NCBI GenBank assembly: GCA_000310025.1
Contig: FN648366.1
Coordinates: 268,575 to 319,483 of the forward strand
Reading direction: 5' to 3'
Origin: Ectocarpus siliculosus
Taxonomy: Eukaryota; Sar; Phaeophyceae; Ectocarpales; Ectocarpaceae
DNA: 50,909 nt
The notes beneath the pieces were generated by a model. The model saw nothing but the letters and a program-made list of their open reading frames with translations, was not told where the DNA came from and did no database searches. Positions 10,801-20,872 of this stretch are shown piece by piece (positions within the stretch are counted from its first letter, which is position 1; every line of letters starts with the position of its first letter). Position numbers and translations under genes: made by a program.

Positions 10801-11055
10801 TGCACATGGAAATGATTGGGAGAATCAAGGGGGTGCCTCTGTTGCTTCTGTTGAGCAGGAGAGTCCGCTAAAAGCGGCTCAAGCGTTGACTATATAATAG
10901 TTGTTTTTGACAGAAAGGGTTTTTTCTCAATACATCGGTGAGTCCAACAGAGAGCGCGCATCCAGGCCGCACACCAGACAGTGGTGGCATCGTTCGTCAA
11001 GTAGAGGAGGTTCGACCAAAGCTGCTGAATAGTACGACAGAGCGCTGCTGTTGCA

Positions 11056-11087
<32 letters not shown>

Positions 11088-11089
11088 CT

Positions 11090-11824
11090 ATGATTGTGGT
11101 TGCTGCTGCTGTTGCTGCTGCTGTTGCGGCTGCTGTTGCTGCTTCGTATTGTTTCGCGGGTTGCCGTAGAGAGACTTGTAAACTCCCAACCCACCCCACG
11201 TACAAACGCCATCCTCCCCGCGCCGCAGAATGGTACTTCTTGGCTTCCGTTAGCTTCGAGGTGGCCGGCGAGCTCCTCTTCCTCTTCGCCGGCATCTGCC
11301 TCCTGAGCCGAAACTCGAACCGCCGAACCACCGCCAGGGCGCTCACGAAGGACCCGGTCCACCACGTGGCGGCGGTGGCTACCGACTCCGACTACATGAG
11401 CTGGGAGTTCGCGGCCCTGTCTCTCGCCTCCACGGTTGTCTCCCTGCTGCCGTTGCTCGCCTGGGCTACCTTCTTGCCAGTCTGGGGGGAGCCGTTCGCC
11501 GAAGACGGCGGCGATGAAGGCCTACGCGTAGCCTTGTCCGCGTTTTCTCTGACCGGGGTCGTGGCGATGCTGGCCTCGGGGGAGAGAGCCAGGAGGTCGT
11601 CGCCGGGGTCGAAGCGGCAGCGAGCCATGGACACCCTGGTTGTTGTCGGCGTCGTCAGCTACGCCACGCAGAAGGCCTTCGAGGTGTGCGTGCTCGCGTC
11701 GGCCTGGGAGAGGCTGTGCACGGGCGTGCTGGGCAAGGCTCTGGTCGTTCTCCTGACGGTGGAGATTTTGTCCGTAGCGTTTGCCGTGGTGGTGATTTTC
11801 TCGGTCGTTCGCCGAGATTTCTAG
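11090..11824 (+). CDS. Multi-pass membrane protein of unknown function
   Basis: A single open frame with GC-rich third positions and a natural composition downstream of a (TTG/CTG)n leader. The ATG at 11090 gives 244 aa; the frame is open further upstream only through the repeat. After an alanine-rich N-terminus that could serve as a signal anchor, there are about five hydrophobic segments. Approximate positions are 48-72 (EVAGELLFLFAGICLL), 105-129 (SLASTVVSLLPLLAWATF), 145-162, 180-202 and 215-240. They are separated by charged loops, including a basic RARRSSPGSKRQR stretch. The protein ends VVRRDF. I do not recognise the family. The true N-terminus is uncertain: the repeat may be 5' UTR or an upstream exon may exist. 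An A-rich stretch and a 20-bp tandem repeat follow the stop. Confidence 0.6.
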   Translation: MIVVAAAVAAAVAAAVAASYCFAGCRRETCKLPTHPTYKRHPPRAAEWYFLASVSFEVAGELLFLFAGICLLSRNSNRRTTARALTKDPVHHVAAVATDSDYMSWEFAALSLASTVVSLLPLLAWATFLPVWGEPFAEDGGDEGLRVALSAFSLTGVVAMLASGERARRSSPGSKRQRAMDTLVVVGVVSYATQKAFEVCVLASAWERLCTGVLGKALVVLLTVEILSVAFAVVVIFSVVRRDF

Positions 11825-11888
11825 CCGCGGCGGGACCACGAACAAAAAAAAAAGAAAAAGGCTCGTTCGAGACGTAGTGGCAGGTACG

Positions 11889-12008
11889 TGTGCCGAAGAG
11901 GCCCGACCTGTGCCGAAGAGACCTGACCTGTGCCGAAGAGGCCCGACCTGTGCCGAAGAGGCCCGACCTGTGCCGAAGAGGCCCGACCTGTGCCGAAGAG
12001 GCCCGAGC
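11889..12008. repeat. 20-bp tandem repeat, six units
   Basis: Six head-to-tail copies of TGTGCCGAAGAGGCCCGACC, nearly identical (one unit has ACCTG, the last ends GAGC). It begins 65 bp after the stop of the membrane protein gene and so probably lies in its 3' UTR or just beyond. Confidence 0.95.
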
Positions 12009-12138
12009 TCTTCTTGTCGTACCGGGTTGCAGACTGAGACTAGTTTTATAGATTCATCCTTGTGTGCTCTCTGTGATTGTTGTTTTATTGAAACATCATT
12101 GGCGATCTGTGGTGACTGCTCCGTGGTGACGGCCTGCA

Positions 12139-12265
12139 CGGTTTTATAGAAACACAGCGGTTTTATGGAAACGACGGTTTTATGGTATCAACGGTTTTCT
12201 AGTGTCAACGGTTTGTAGCAACAACAGCAGTTTTATTGAAACAACGGTTTTATAGTTTTCTGGTA
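12139..12265. repeat. Degenerate CGGTTTTAT-GAAAC repeat
   Basis: About seven irregular copies of ACGGTTTTATRGAAAC, 15-20 bp apart. Non-coding. Confidence 0.6.
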
Positions 12266-12269
12266 AACA

Positions 12270-13880
12270 TCGGTTTTTATAGGGTGAGCAACCTGTACAG
12301 TAGTACTTCTGTGACGTTGGGCGTATTCGAGGTGCCCGTGACGCATGAGTCCCCGGGCAGGATGATGGGCAAAATTCTTTCAGGGTGTGACGCCAGCTTG
12401 AGTTCGATGACAAACTGATGCCAGAGTATTCGTTGACGACTATGAAACATCGCCAGCAAATAACTTTGAGCAGACTACGACGGCGATGTGGCAATTGAGT
12501 CGATGTGCTTCCTTGCTTCCGTCAGATGCTGTGTCTTCGGCGACAAAACACAATGGACTATGCAATAAGCGCCGCGCGCGACATCACGTTTGTAGCCTTG
12601 TCAGGACAGGGTTGAGCAACGATAATGGAAACCAGCTAATAATCCCGGGAACGGCGGCTCGGTGATGACAAGGCGTTCAGTTGATACGAGGATGGTAAAA
12701 TCTCAACGGCCGAAACGCCGCCGGCCAATCAGCATTCGAGCCCCGAGAGTGACGTGTGGCTCCTTGGTAGCGAAGTTGCACAGAACGTGCATGCATTCGA
12801 CCCCCGCCATGTCGGGGTGCCGTTGAACTTGAAGTGCTATTGAAGTTTTCCCCAACCGGCGTTTTATGTCGGGGGGTTCGTGATGGTCGACAGCGTTCCA
12901 AAGTGGCTTGTGACCACGGAAGGCGTGCGCGTCATTTGGACTGTTATAGTACGGACATTGGAAGGTACTGAGCGGAGACCGGAACGGTTTTTAATGTGAA
13001 GACAACAACAACAACAAAAACAACAACAACGACAAAAAGTGTGGGCGGTAGTACCGTTTGACAAGGTCAATGGAAAGAACGAGGAAATAGAACGCCCATT
13101 CCGCGAGTGCTGGCGCTTCACGGTTCTCGGACTCGGGTTCGCGGTTTTCCGGTATTCCGTGCACCCGAGCTGAAAGAACTAGCTCCTCACGCGGGTATGT
13201 ATCCGTCCTTGATACATGTTTAGCAATTGCGGTTTGAGAAGAGGTTGTGTTCTTCCGGCCCACGAATGGCTGTTGTTCCCCCTGTGCAACATATGTTTGC
13301 AACAATTTTGTTCCTCTATACAATCGCGTGTTGCACATGGTGGATGTATTCGAGATTGAGTCTTCGCCCACTACTGTTAGTGTTGATTCCCCTGTTCCGC
13401 AATGAATTTTCCCGTGTACTCAGAGATCGCGACGCCACGATACCAATCACGCTCATATGTGTATCCGCCAACGTTCTTGGTTGGAGATTACCTTCATTCA
13501 CCGTACCTTTTTCACAGCTAACAGTATGGACTCTCCGTTCACAGAACGTCCATCAAGGATCAAACCCTCCACAAAATCCTCGAACCGGCAGTATCAACAC
13601 ATTCCGTGGACGCCAAACTGACGCCCTCATAGCAGACGGACGGGTATTATGTAGTACGTCTGAAACACGCACAAGGTTGTCTTCTTCCGCTTCTCACGAA
13701 ACGTAGACCTTCCATTTCTGCTTTTGTTGCGTTCAGAATTCTGGATTGATGGATGCCACACACCCCAGACTTGACAGGGGGTGGGGGGGGGGGTGGGGGC
13801 GAGGCCGGTCACACATCTTCCTCCCTGCCACCACGTCAGTGAAAACCAGTCGACAGACCAAACAGGCATACCGGCAGCGC
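12270..13880. other. No gene recognised
   Basis: Contains a CAA-tailed element (12909-13040). Short ORFs exist on both strands (12277-12459 minus; 12991-13371 minus; a plus frame around 13267-13706). Some have a natural-looking composition, but no motif that I can assign. Confidence 0.35.
12909..13040 (+). mobile_element. CAA-tailed short repeat element, copy 2
   Basis: Plus-strand body GACCACGGAAGGCGTGCGCG ... GGTACTGAGCGGAGACCGG ... TTTTTAATGTGAAG, followed by (CAA)n. Opposite orientation to the copy at 1912-2103. Confidence 0.6.
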
Positions 13881-13984
13881 TATGCTGGTTTGCTATGCTG
13901 ACATTTCAGGCCCTTCCTCCTCCCCGTTATGGCATCCATCGAGGACAGGGAGAAACCAGTAGAGTATAGATGGAAGTGGGGGGT

Positions 13985-15000
13985 CGAGGAGCTTGCAGTA
14001 TTTAGTGGACCCGTACACGGGCGTAGGAGCGATCGAAAGCATTGCTGATAGAAAGCACAAAACATTGCCCGAGGTAGCGGAAAAGGGCGAAGCACGAGCA
14101 GGGAAGTTGCACCCAACACTCGTAAACCGCCGATACACGCATCACAATTGACAGTTTCGAAGAGAGCAATGGTACCGTCGCTAGAGTACGCTGGAGAGGA
14201 AATCAATGAGCTCGAGGCGGCGTAGATGAAAGCAGCGAAAATCATCCTAGGATGCTCCCAACGCACTAGTAATGCAGCCGTCGGGGCAGAACTGAGGATC
14301 CAATCCCTACGATCGAGAAGAGACACTCAAGGAAGCAAAAAAAGGCATGCGGTATGGGAGAGGAGAGGTTGCCAAGAATAGCTTGGGAGGCGAAGTGGGC
14401 AAACAAGAAGAACGGTAGACAACCCACGGAGTGGGTCAAGGTTGTAGATGACGTACGGAAAGAGTTCGAAATTGACGAAGGTGATACACTGGAAACGGAA
14501 GGTCTAGAGGGGTTCAAGGAGAAGATATCTGTTTCTTTTGCTGAGAGAGAACATAATCTAAACAAAGAAACTAAGGATAAAGATTGTCTAGATGTGTACG
14601 GAATGTTGAAAGAAGGAAAAGGGCTCAAGGAGTACCTACCTACATGGATCACAGGATGCAGGGGCAAAGCTGGATCAAATTATGACCGGGGACATTGGCC
14701 TTCGAGAAAGTTGACGAAAATTTTGGAAGGAAGACGATGAAGAAGACAAGTTCAAATAAATGTGATTGCGGATCCGAGTGCGAAGACCGTGTTCATGTAG
14801 CTGCGGAATGTCTGTTGTACAAGAAGGAGAGGAAATAGTACATGGCTGAGCTGGGCAAAGTAGAAGGAAGGTACAGAGAGATGTTTGAGGGATGGAATAG
14901 CCAGGCTGTACTGGGGTATAGGGAATGGGTTGAAAAGGCGCGAAGCCATATCCATAAGGTAGATAGACTAGGGAAGACATCTTTGAGCCACCTTCGGTAA
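13985..15000 (+). pseudogene. Decayed non-LTR retrotransposon, C-terminal part
   Basis: Broken pieces of one protein are spread over the three plus frames. A post-RT segment reads QYLVDPYTGVGAI, then a stretch with EKGEARAGKLHPTLVNRR, then MVPSLEYAGEEINELEAA and MKAAKIILGCSQRTSNAA. These resemble the thumb region of LINE reverse transcriptases. A longer open part follows (14354-14740, MGEERLPRIAWEAKWANK...). After another frame change comes a zinc-knuckle-like C-x-C-x3-C-x4-H-x4-C (14761-14811) and a tail ending near 14998. Several stops and frameshifts show it is dead. No fingers or palm domain remains. It is a different family from the LINE at 17.45 kb. Confidence 0.6.
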
Positions 15001-16971
15001 AGTAGGAAGAAACGATTGGCCGTCGGTGATCGGTCCTGTGGGAACAATGCTCCGTCCTCTCGGGCGCGTGTTCAATGGTCCAAACGCTAAGGCATGCAAC
15101 ACACAAGAGTGCGCCCCCCTCTCCTCCCGCATATTGGTCCCAATTCCCCATCAACCAAACGGACGTCATCTCAAAACGGTCTTTGGAACCACCTCTGGCA
15201 ACCCCCTGCTTCATTCGGCGGCCTTGAACTCATACCCCCATTTGGCGCCCTAACCCAGGCCATGCCTCATTAAACTGCAGTCGGACGCCACAGAATACTC
15301 GACATCCAACGCGGCGTTTCGGTCATGGTTTCGGACATAACACCGACCCAAGTTCCTCCTTCCGCTCAGCCTACGGCGACGACCAACCCGCTGCGAATTA
15401 TCCGGCGTGCCCGATTCGAAGGTAATGCAGAGTGCACCCGCCAACGAGAGAACTTGCCGCAAAGCTGTCGCCGCTTGCTTGGTGCTCGGTACACATCCAC
15501 TTGCCACCACCGGCTCCAAAGGCGACTATCATCGTGGCGAGGTAAGGAAGATAACGAGAATAAGACAAGATTATATTATCACGCCATCTGCTTTGCTTCT
15601 GGCACTCGACAGCACGACCAGGCTCTTGTCGCACACGCTTCCGTGTGCACGTGCCCTCCCGAAAACGACCCGCCTTCGATGATTGAAACCAACCCCAGGT
15701 CAACTTTGTAGGCCAAGGCAATTGCTCGGGCTGCAACTGCCGAGAATCCAGAAAGAACGCAACCTCATCCCCTCTGGTCAATCGATCGGAGAATCGGCAA
15801 CCGCTAACATTCTGCACGCCCGCACCAGAAAGAAAAGAGAAGCGCTCTACGCCAGAAATAAAGCACCACCCTTCCATCCAGGTACGGCACCAAACACCCA
15901 ACCTCCTGTAACACCGCCCACGAATGAGCGCTACAGCCGTTGTTGTGTACGAACCAACCCCTGTATACCCCCGTACTATTCCCTTCAGGTCATGTCCCCA
16001 AAAAGTGGGTGTCGTGTGTCGTCCAATTCCGTTGCACAGGACAGGCGGTGAATAAAATTGACGCGCACAATGACCAGCTACGGCCGTTTGCAGCAACCTC
16101 AACAAAAAAATGTATCGAACGTGCTCCAGCAACAGTAAACCGACGTCCAGTGATCCTGGAGAGTCTGCTTTGAGCACAGGCCTCTGCATCACCATGCTCT
16201 AAACAGACTCCAACAAGTTGGTCCGGACGATGGCGCAAGCAAGTGCTCGGCGAGTGAGCTCGAGCCCAGCATCGTGGAGGACGACTCATATCCGGCCGGA
16301 CTCAGCTCCGCTTCGTGCCACGAGGTGGTTGGGGGGAGCAACACAATGACGGTCAGCGTCTCCTGACGAGAGATACCGCCAGCCAGCGAAGTCAGCACAC
16401 CGCAACCCCGCGACACTTGAAAGTGTCAACCACAGCAGCAGCGAGAGGAAGGAGGGGCGAGGAAGGGCCGACTAAATGTGTTTTCGTTCACCGAATATGT
16501 ACTGCCTGCCTGGGTTTCAAGGAAATTGATTAGACTATATCTTCGGAGGGTTGGCCCTTCATTGATTGGCGTTCAGTGAACGGAGGCCGTACGCGCGTCA
16601 AAGAGTTCCTATTCTACAACTTTGGCGGATACATGTTTGGCACCGTATTTATGGGGACAGGAAAAAGAGCGCGCGTGCGCATGTTGGTACGTTGGGACAC
16701 TCCGCACGTACGTGTACGTTTGTTTTAAGATGTGCGTGGCGATACGAGGCAACGCTGGGGAGGGCCCAGAGTGCTAACAACGTGTGTTTGAGAATCAATC
16801 GCGACCCAAATAAGCAGAGCGCGCTTTGCTGAATTTTGTGGGGGTGTGGGGGGGGGCGCCGCCGAGCTTGGACCTGAAAGCGTTCTACTGTACCAGTTTT
16901 TGGAGCGTGCATGCTGTGAGGTCGTACTTGTTGTGTAGAGGTATGCATGCAAAATGCTATACTAATGTAGT
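15001..16971. other. No confident gene; possible exon relic near 15.42-15.90 kb
   Basis: On the plus strand 15407-15543 encodes ERTCRKAVAACLVLG then a GSKGDYHRGE stretch, followed by a GTAAGG donor-like site. About 165 bp on, after TTTGTAG, there are two competing open frames (AKAIARAATAENPERTQ; or GNCSGCNCRESRKNA, cysteine-rich). They could be exons of a small gene, but I cannot connect them convincingly. A 265-aa minus ORF over the same bases (15398-16195) has no recognisable domain. Confidence 0.25.
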
Positions 16972-17331
16972 CTATCTAGTTAGCTTGATGAAATGGCGCA
17001 CGTGACGTGCCGTTTGGCACATTGGGCATGCCCGTCCGGTCAAGTCGGGTGGGTTAAAAAAATCTTGGTCCCCCGGTATAGCGGGCTGTGTTGTAGGGAG
17101 TGAGTAGAGGACACACATTGTCTTCGACGAGAACGAAGGTCCGCCGAGCTCTCCTTTTTCTTCGGGGCACTCTTGGGCACTCACAGCTTTTAGACTTTGT
17201 ATCTCTTGTAGACTGACGACCAGGTCCCTCACCTGTGATCTTGAGAGTGCGAGGACGGGGCTGAATATATATCCCCGTTCAAGTAATGTGATAACCGATA
17301 GCAGATACTTGAGAGAGTCAAACGTTCTCAT
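16972..17331 (-). CDS. Hypothetical 119-aa protein
   Basis: An uninterrupted frame from an ATG at 17331 to a stop at 16972. It begins MRTFDSLKYLLSVITLLERG, has a mildly hydrophobic N-terminal third, and carries one Cys pair near the C-terminus (ACPMCQ) followed by basic residues. Composition is natural and free of simple repeats, but there is no known domain and the ORF is short, so it may be chance. Upstream on the minus strand lies an 11-bp tandem repeat (17379-17411). Confidence 0.25.
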   Translation of the reverse strand: MRTFDSLKYLLSVITLLERGYIFSPVLALSRSQVRDLVVSLQEIQSLKAVSAQECPEEKGELGGPSFSSKTMCVLYSLPTTQPAIPGDQDFFNPPDLTGRACPMCQTARHVRHFIKLTR

Positions 17332-17378
17332 GTATTGATGTAGCGCTCATACTACTACGAACGTACGTGCATTTGCAT

Positions 17379-17411
17379 ACAAAGCTCATACAAAGCTCAT
17401 ACAAAGCTCAT
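17379..17411. repeat. 11-bp tandem repeat, three units
   Basis: ACAAAGCTCAT repeated three times exactly, just upstream of the LINE fragment. Confidence 0.9.
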
Positions 17412-17452
17412 ACAACGCTGTACAACAGTTCAACGGAACGCTCAAAAACTAT

Positions 17453-19830
17453 ATGGTAATGTCGGCCGCTGCCGAGACCGCGCCGCTGGCTAGGTGCGCA
17501 CGAGGGCAGCGAGGCTGGTACACGAGCGAAACGCAGCACGAGATCTCCGAAGCGTCGAAAGAGATTAGGGCGGCCCAGCAGCAACTGCGTGGGGCCTCAA
17601 TGAACAGCGCCTTCGAGGCGACCCTGAAGGTGATGCTCAAGGCGGCGCGGAAGAAGCGCAGCATCGCGAGGTGGAGAGCAATGGAAACGTTCTTCGAGGG
17701 CTATGTACGGCCGGCAGCTCGAGAAGGAGAGCCGCGAGGGGGATCAGGCGGGTTTCTACAGGCACCTGAAGATGATCGACATCAAAGGTAAGAGGTCGTT
17801 CACCTCTCAGAACATCAAGGACGAGGACGGCAAGGTCCTCCGGGACCCCACGTTTATTCGCCAGCGGTGGGCGCGGTGGTTGCAAAAGCTTCTCAACACC
17901 AAGTCGCCGACCATCGACCTGCATGCGGCTGACAAGGTCAAGCGGTGGCCCACGTGCGTGCCACTCGACGACATACCACCTCTATTCGAGGTTGAGGAAG
18001 CGGTACGGGAAATGGCCAACAGAAAGGCCGTCGGGCCGGACGACCTACCGGCTGAGCTGATCAAGCTTTTCCTCGAAGGAGATCAAGGCCTCCTCCGCGA
18101 ATTCCACGCCATCGTCGTGGACGTGTGGCAGGCGGGGGACGTACCACAGCAGTGGAAGGACGCCACCATCAAAGTGCTGTTCAAGAAGGGGGATACGATG
18201 GAGTGCGGCAACTACCGGGGCATCTCTCTCGTCGCACACGCCGGCAAGGTGCTGCTTTAGGTCGTCGCTACACGACTGAGCCACTACTGCGAGCGAGAGG
18301 GCATCCTCCCGGAGGAGCAGAGCGGTTTCCGCCCACACTGGTCGACGCTCGACATGCTGTTCGCGATCCAGCGGCTCCATGAGCTCGCGAGGAAGAAGAG
18401 TACTGCGGTCTTCGCGTGCTTCGTCGACCTACGATTCGGTGGACCGAGACCTACTGTGGGACGTGCTCCGACGCTTCGGCGTGCCCCCGAAGATGCTGGC
18501 GGTCATTCGCCACTTCCACGCGGGCATGAGGGCGCGCGTCCGAACGGACGACGGGCAGTGCTCGGAATGGTTCGACGTGGGCCAAGGCCTTCGACAGGGA
18601 TGCAACCTGGCCCCGCTGCTGTTCAACTTGTCGTTCTTTGCCGCGATGCTCATGGTCGCCGTGACCGAGTTCGATAAGGACCCCAAGGTAACGGCGGACA
18701 TGGTCAAGATCGGGACACACGTGGAGTACTCGGGCCAGAAGGGCAGGTCGGCGGGGAAGAAGACGACGGTGGTGACGGACGTGGAGGCCCTGTGGGCCAT
18801 TCTCTACGCTGACGACGCGGTCATCATCTCGCGCTCGCCGGAGAGTCTCGAGAAGATGATGTCGGTCATCGTGCGCGTGGGCGGCCTGTTCGGACTGGTC
18901 GTATCGGAGCCAAAGACGGAGATCATGTGCATGCTGCCGAAAGGGATCGAGGAATGCCGGTTCACGGTCAGCGCCGCCGGCCGGACGTACAAGCAGACAG
19001 ATCGGTTTGTGTACCTCGGACGTACTATCTGCGCGGACGGGAAGGCCGACCGGGAGATCACGAGCCGCAGCTGCCGAGCGTGGAAGTGCTACCGCTGGAA
19101 CAGTGCTTTGATGTACGATAGACGACGGGCCGACCGCCAGCTCAAGATCCGGCTACTCCAGGCTGAAGTGGTGGAGACTCTCCTATACGGGTGCGCCTCG
19201 CGGGGCCTAACAGCGGAGCACCACACGAAGCTCAATGGGACCCACCGCCAGTTCCTGACACGGTGCATCGGCTGGAGCAAGCGGAAACGCTTAGACCGCC
19301 CCCTGTCCTCTGCCCAGGCCCTCATCAAGGCCGGCTGCGAGGAAACCATCGAGGCCACCGTGCGCAAAAAGAGACTGTGTTTCGCGGGCTTTGTTATGCG
19401 CATGGAGGACAACCGCCTCCCCAAGCGCATGCTGGTAGGAGCGATGGCGGGGGGCGTGAAATACCGGAGCGGGCAGGAGAGCGACTGGGTGTCTCGTCTA
19501 GGAGAGGACCTCGTGGCGTTCAATATGGGAGACGAAAAGGAAGGGGGGAAATGGAAAGAGAGCGCCAAGGACCCGGAGGCGTGGTACAACAAGGTCGAGG
19601 ACGGGGCCGCATGGTTCATGAGGAAATGGCACAGACAGGAGGCGGAAGCGTCCGCGAAGCGCCAGCGCGCGAGGGAAGCAGAAGCAGGGAGTACGGCCAT
19701 CTCGGGACCGAAGAGAAAGAGAGTCGGGGAAGCGGCGGTGGGGGGGAAGAAAAGGCGACCGGGCGCTGCTGCTGTAGAAACGAGTAGGGCGGCCGAGGCA
19801 GCGCTTGTGGCGAACTATGTACCCGGCTGA
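17453..19830 (+). mobile_element. 5'-truncated LINE, reverse transcriptase pseudogene
   Basis: Non-LTR retrotransposon ORF2-like protein in three frames. Frame one (17453-17700) holds the linker ahead of RT ([19 protein letters not shown]). Frame two (17703-18260) carries the fingers ([15 protein letters not shown], then [17 protein letters not shown]). It is cut by an in-frame TAG at 18258, after which the same frame resumes with the EEQSGFRP block. A small deletion near 18433 shifts into frame three (18379-19830). That frame carries palm motif C (YADD at 18804-18815), the preceding [15 protein letters not shown] block, thumb and a basic C-terminal tail. No endonuclease domain is present, as expected for 5' truncation. 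The high GC and long open C-terminal part suggest a fairly recent insertion. It cannot encode an active RT as it stands. Confidence 0.9.
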
Positions 19831-20650
19831 TGTTGTTGCGCCCTGTCCCCCTCCCTGCTGTATGCTATACTCCTGTATGTCCTTTGTACTAGTCTTGTTT
19901 TGTTTCCCCGCGGTGTCGTATGTGCCGGGTTTTGCGACCACGGGCTCCCCATTTTTGTGGACTATGGAGCTAATAATGTGAGAGAAACAACAGACAACAA
20001 CAACACTGGATATTCTTGTTCTTTTTTTTTAGTGGCGGATCATCATCCAGGTGATGTATTGTTGCGCGTGGATGGCGTCGTGGAATTATAGAGCTTCGCC
20101 ATTTCTGGGGACGACGTACACCCGTACACACACATGGTTTAGAACGTCACCGCGCGGTGGTATTAGTGCTACGCTGCCAACAGAATTTACCATCATTAGG
20201 GATCCTGCTGTGTACATTCAATGGGATACATACCGAACTCTGCCTTCTCAATATTTACAGACAGACGAGCTCCTTCAACAACCAACGGGACCGAACACTA
20301 CAACAGACGTAGGAAATCACTGTGAAGGTACGGTTGAACTTTCAGTTAAGGTCATCTACGCCAGCAGCTTGTGGGGGTGGATGCTTCATTAATTAAAAAT
20401 CCCACGGCCCGCTTTGGTTCAAAATGTGGGTCCGACGATAGCCAACGGCCTGAAGAGAACCCGATCCGACGATTGTATAGCCCCACAAACAATGGCAGCA
20501 ACACGTACGAGTACTCGTTCTCAAGCCCCCCGTATCGATTCGAGTGGCGTAGGGCGAGACAGCTGGTGGGGTGAATAAGGCTGAACTACTTCTGAGGTCT
20601 AACCACTGGATCTACCCCGCCGAATTCGTCCCACTGCCGCCGGCCCACCG
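19831..20650. other. LINE 3' flank and intergenic sequence before GST
   Basis: Sequence to about 20000 probably includes the LINE 3' UTR (CT-rich, ending near a short CAACAACAACAC tract). Beyond it I see no gene. ORFs at 19900-20574 are short and unrecognised. Confidence 0.35.
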
Positions 20651-20662
20651 CCGCCGGTGGTC

Positions 20663-20678
20663 AGGTATATATATTTTT
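20663..20678 (+). promoter_or_regulatory. TATA-like stretch upstream of GST
   Basis: GTATATATATTTTT lies about 200 bp before the GST start codon. It is the only TATA-like site in the upstream region. Assignment is by position only. Confidence 0.2.
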
Positions 20679-20872
20679 ACTGTTCCGTTAAATAGCGGCG
20701 GAACCTCGGAATTGGGCTCGAACGTCTCCCGCTGAATTAAGGGAAAATAAATACACCTATCTCCCGCTTTGTGACACGCGCACAGGTCCTCCTCCACACG
20801 CACACACATCACAACACAAACCAACCAAGCAAACCAGCTCCAGCAAGCCAACACCTCAACACTGACGTCATC

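Noticed and set aside
15683-15880. Tesmin/TSO1-like CXC domain (CSGCNCRESRK)
   Set aside because: Only the first few cysteines fit; the expected C-L-x2-Y-C-x-C continuation is absent and another frame is equally open.
15398-16195. 265-aa minus ORF
   Set aside because: No domain, odd composition (many W, C, R), and overlapping plus frames look no worse. Likely chance in GC-rich DNA.
18429-19700. Minus-strand ORFs over the LINE (for example 19089-19700)
   Set aside because: Antisense shadows of the GC-rich reverse transcriptase frame.
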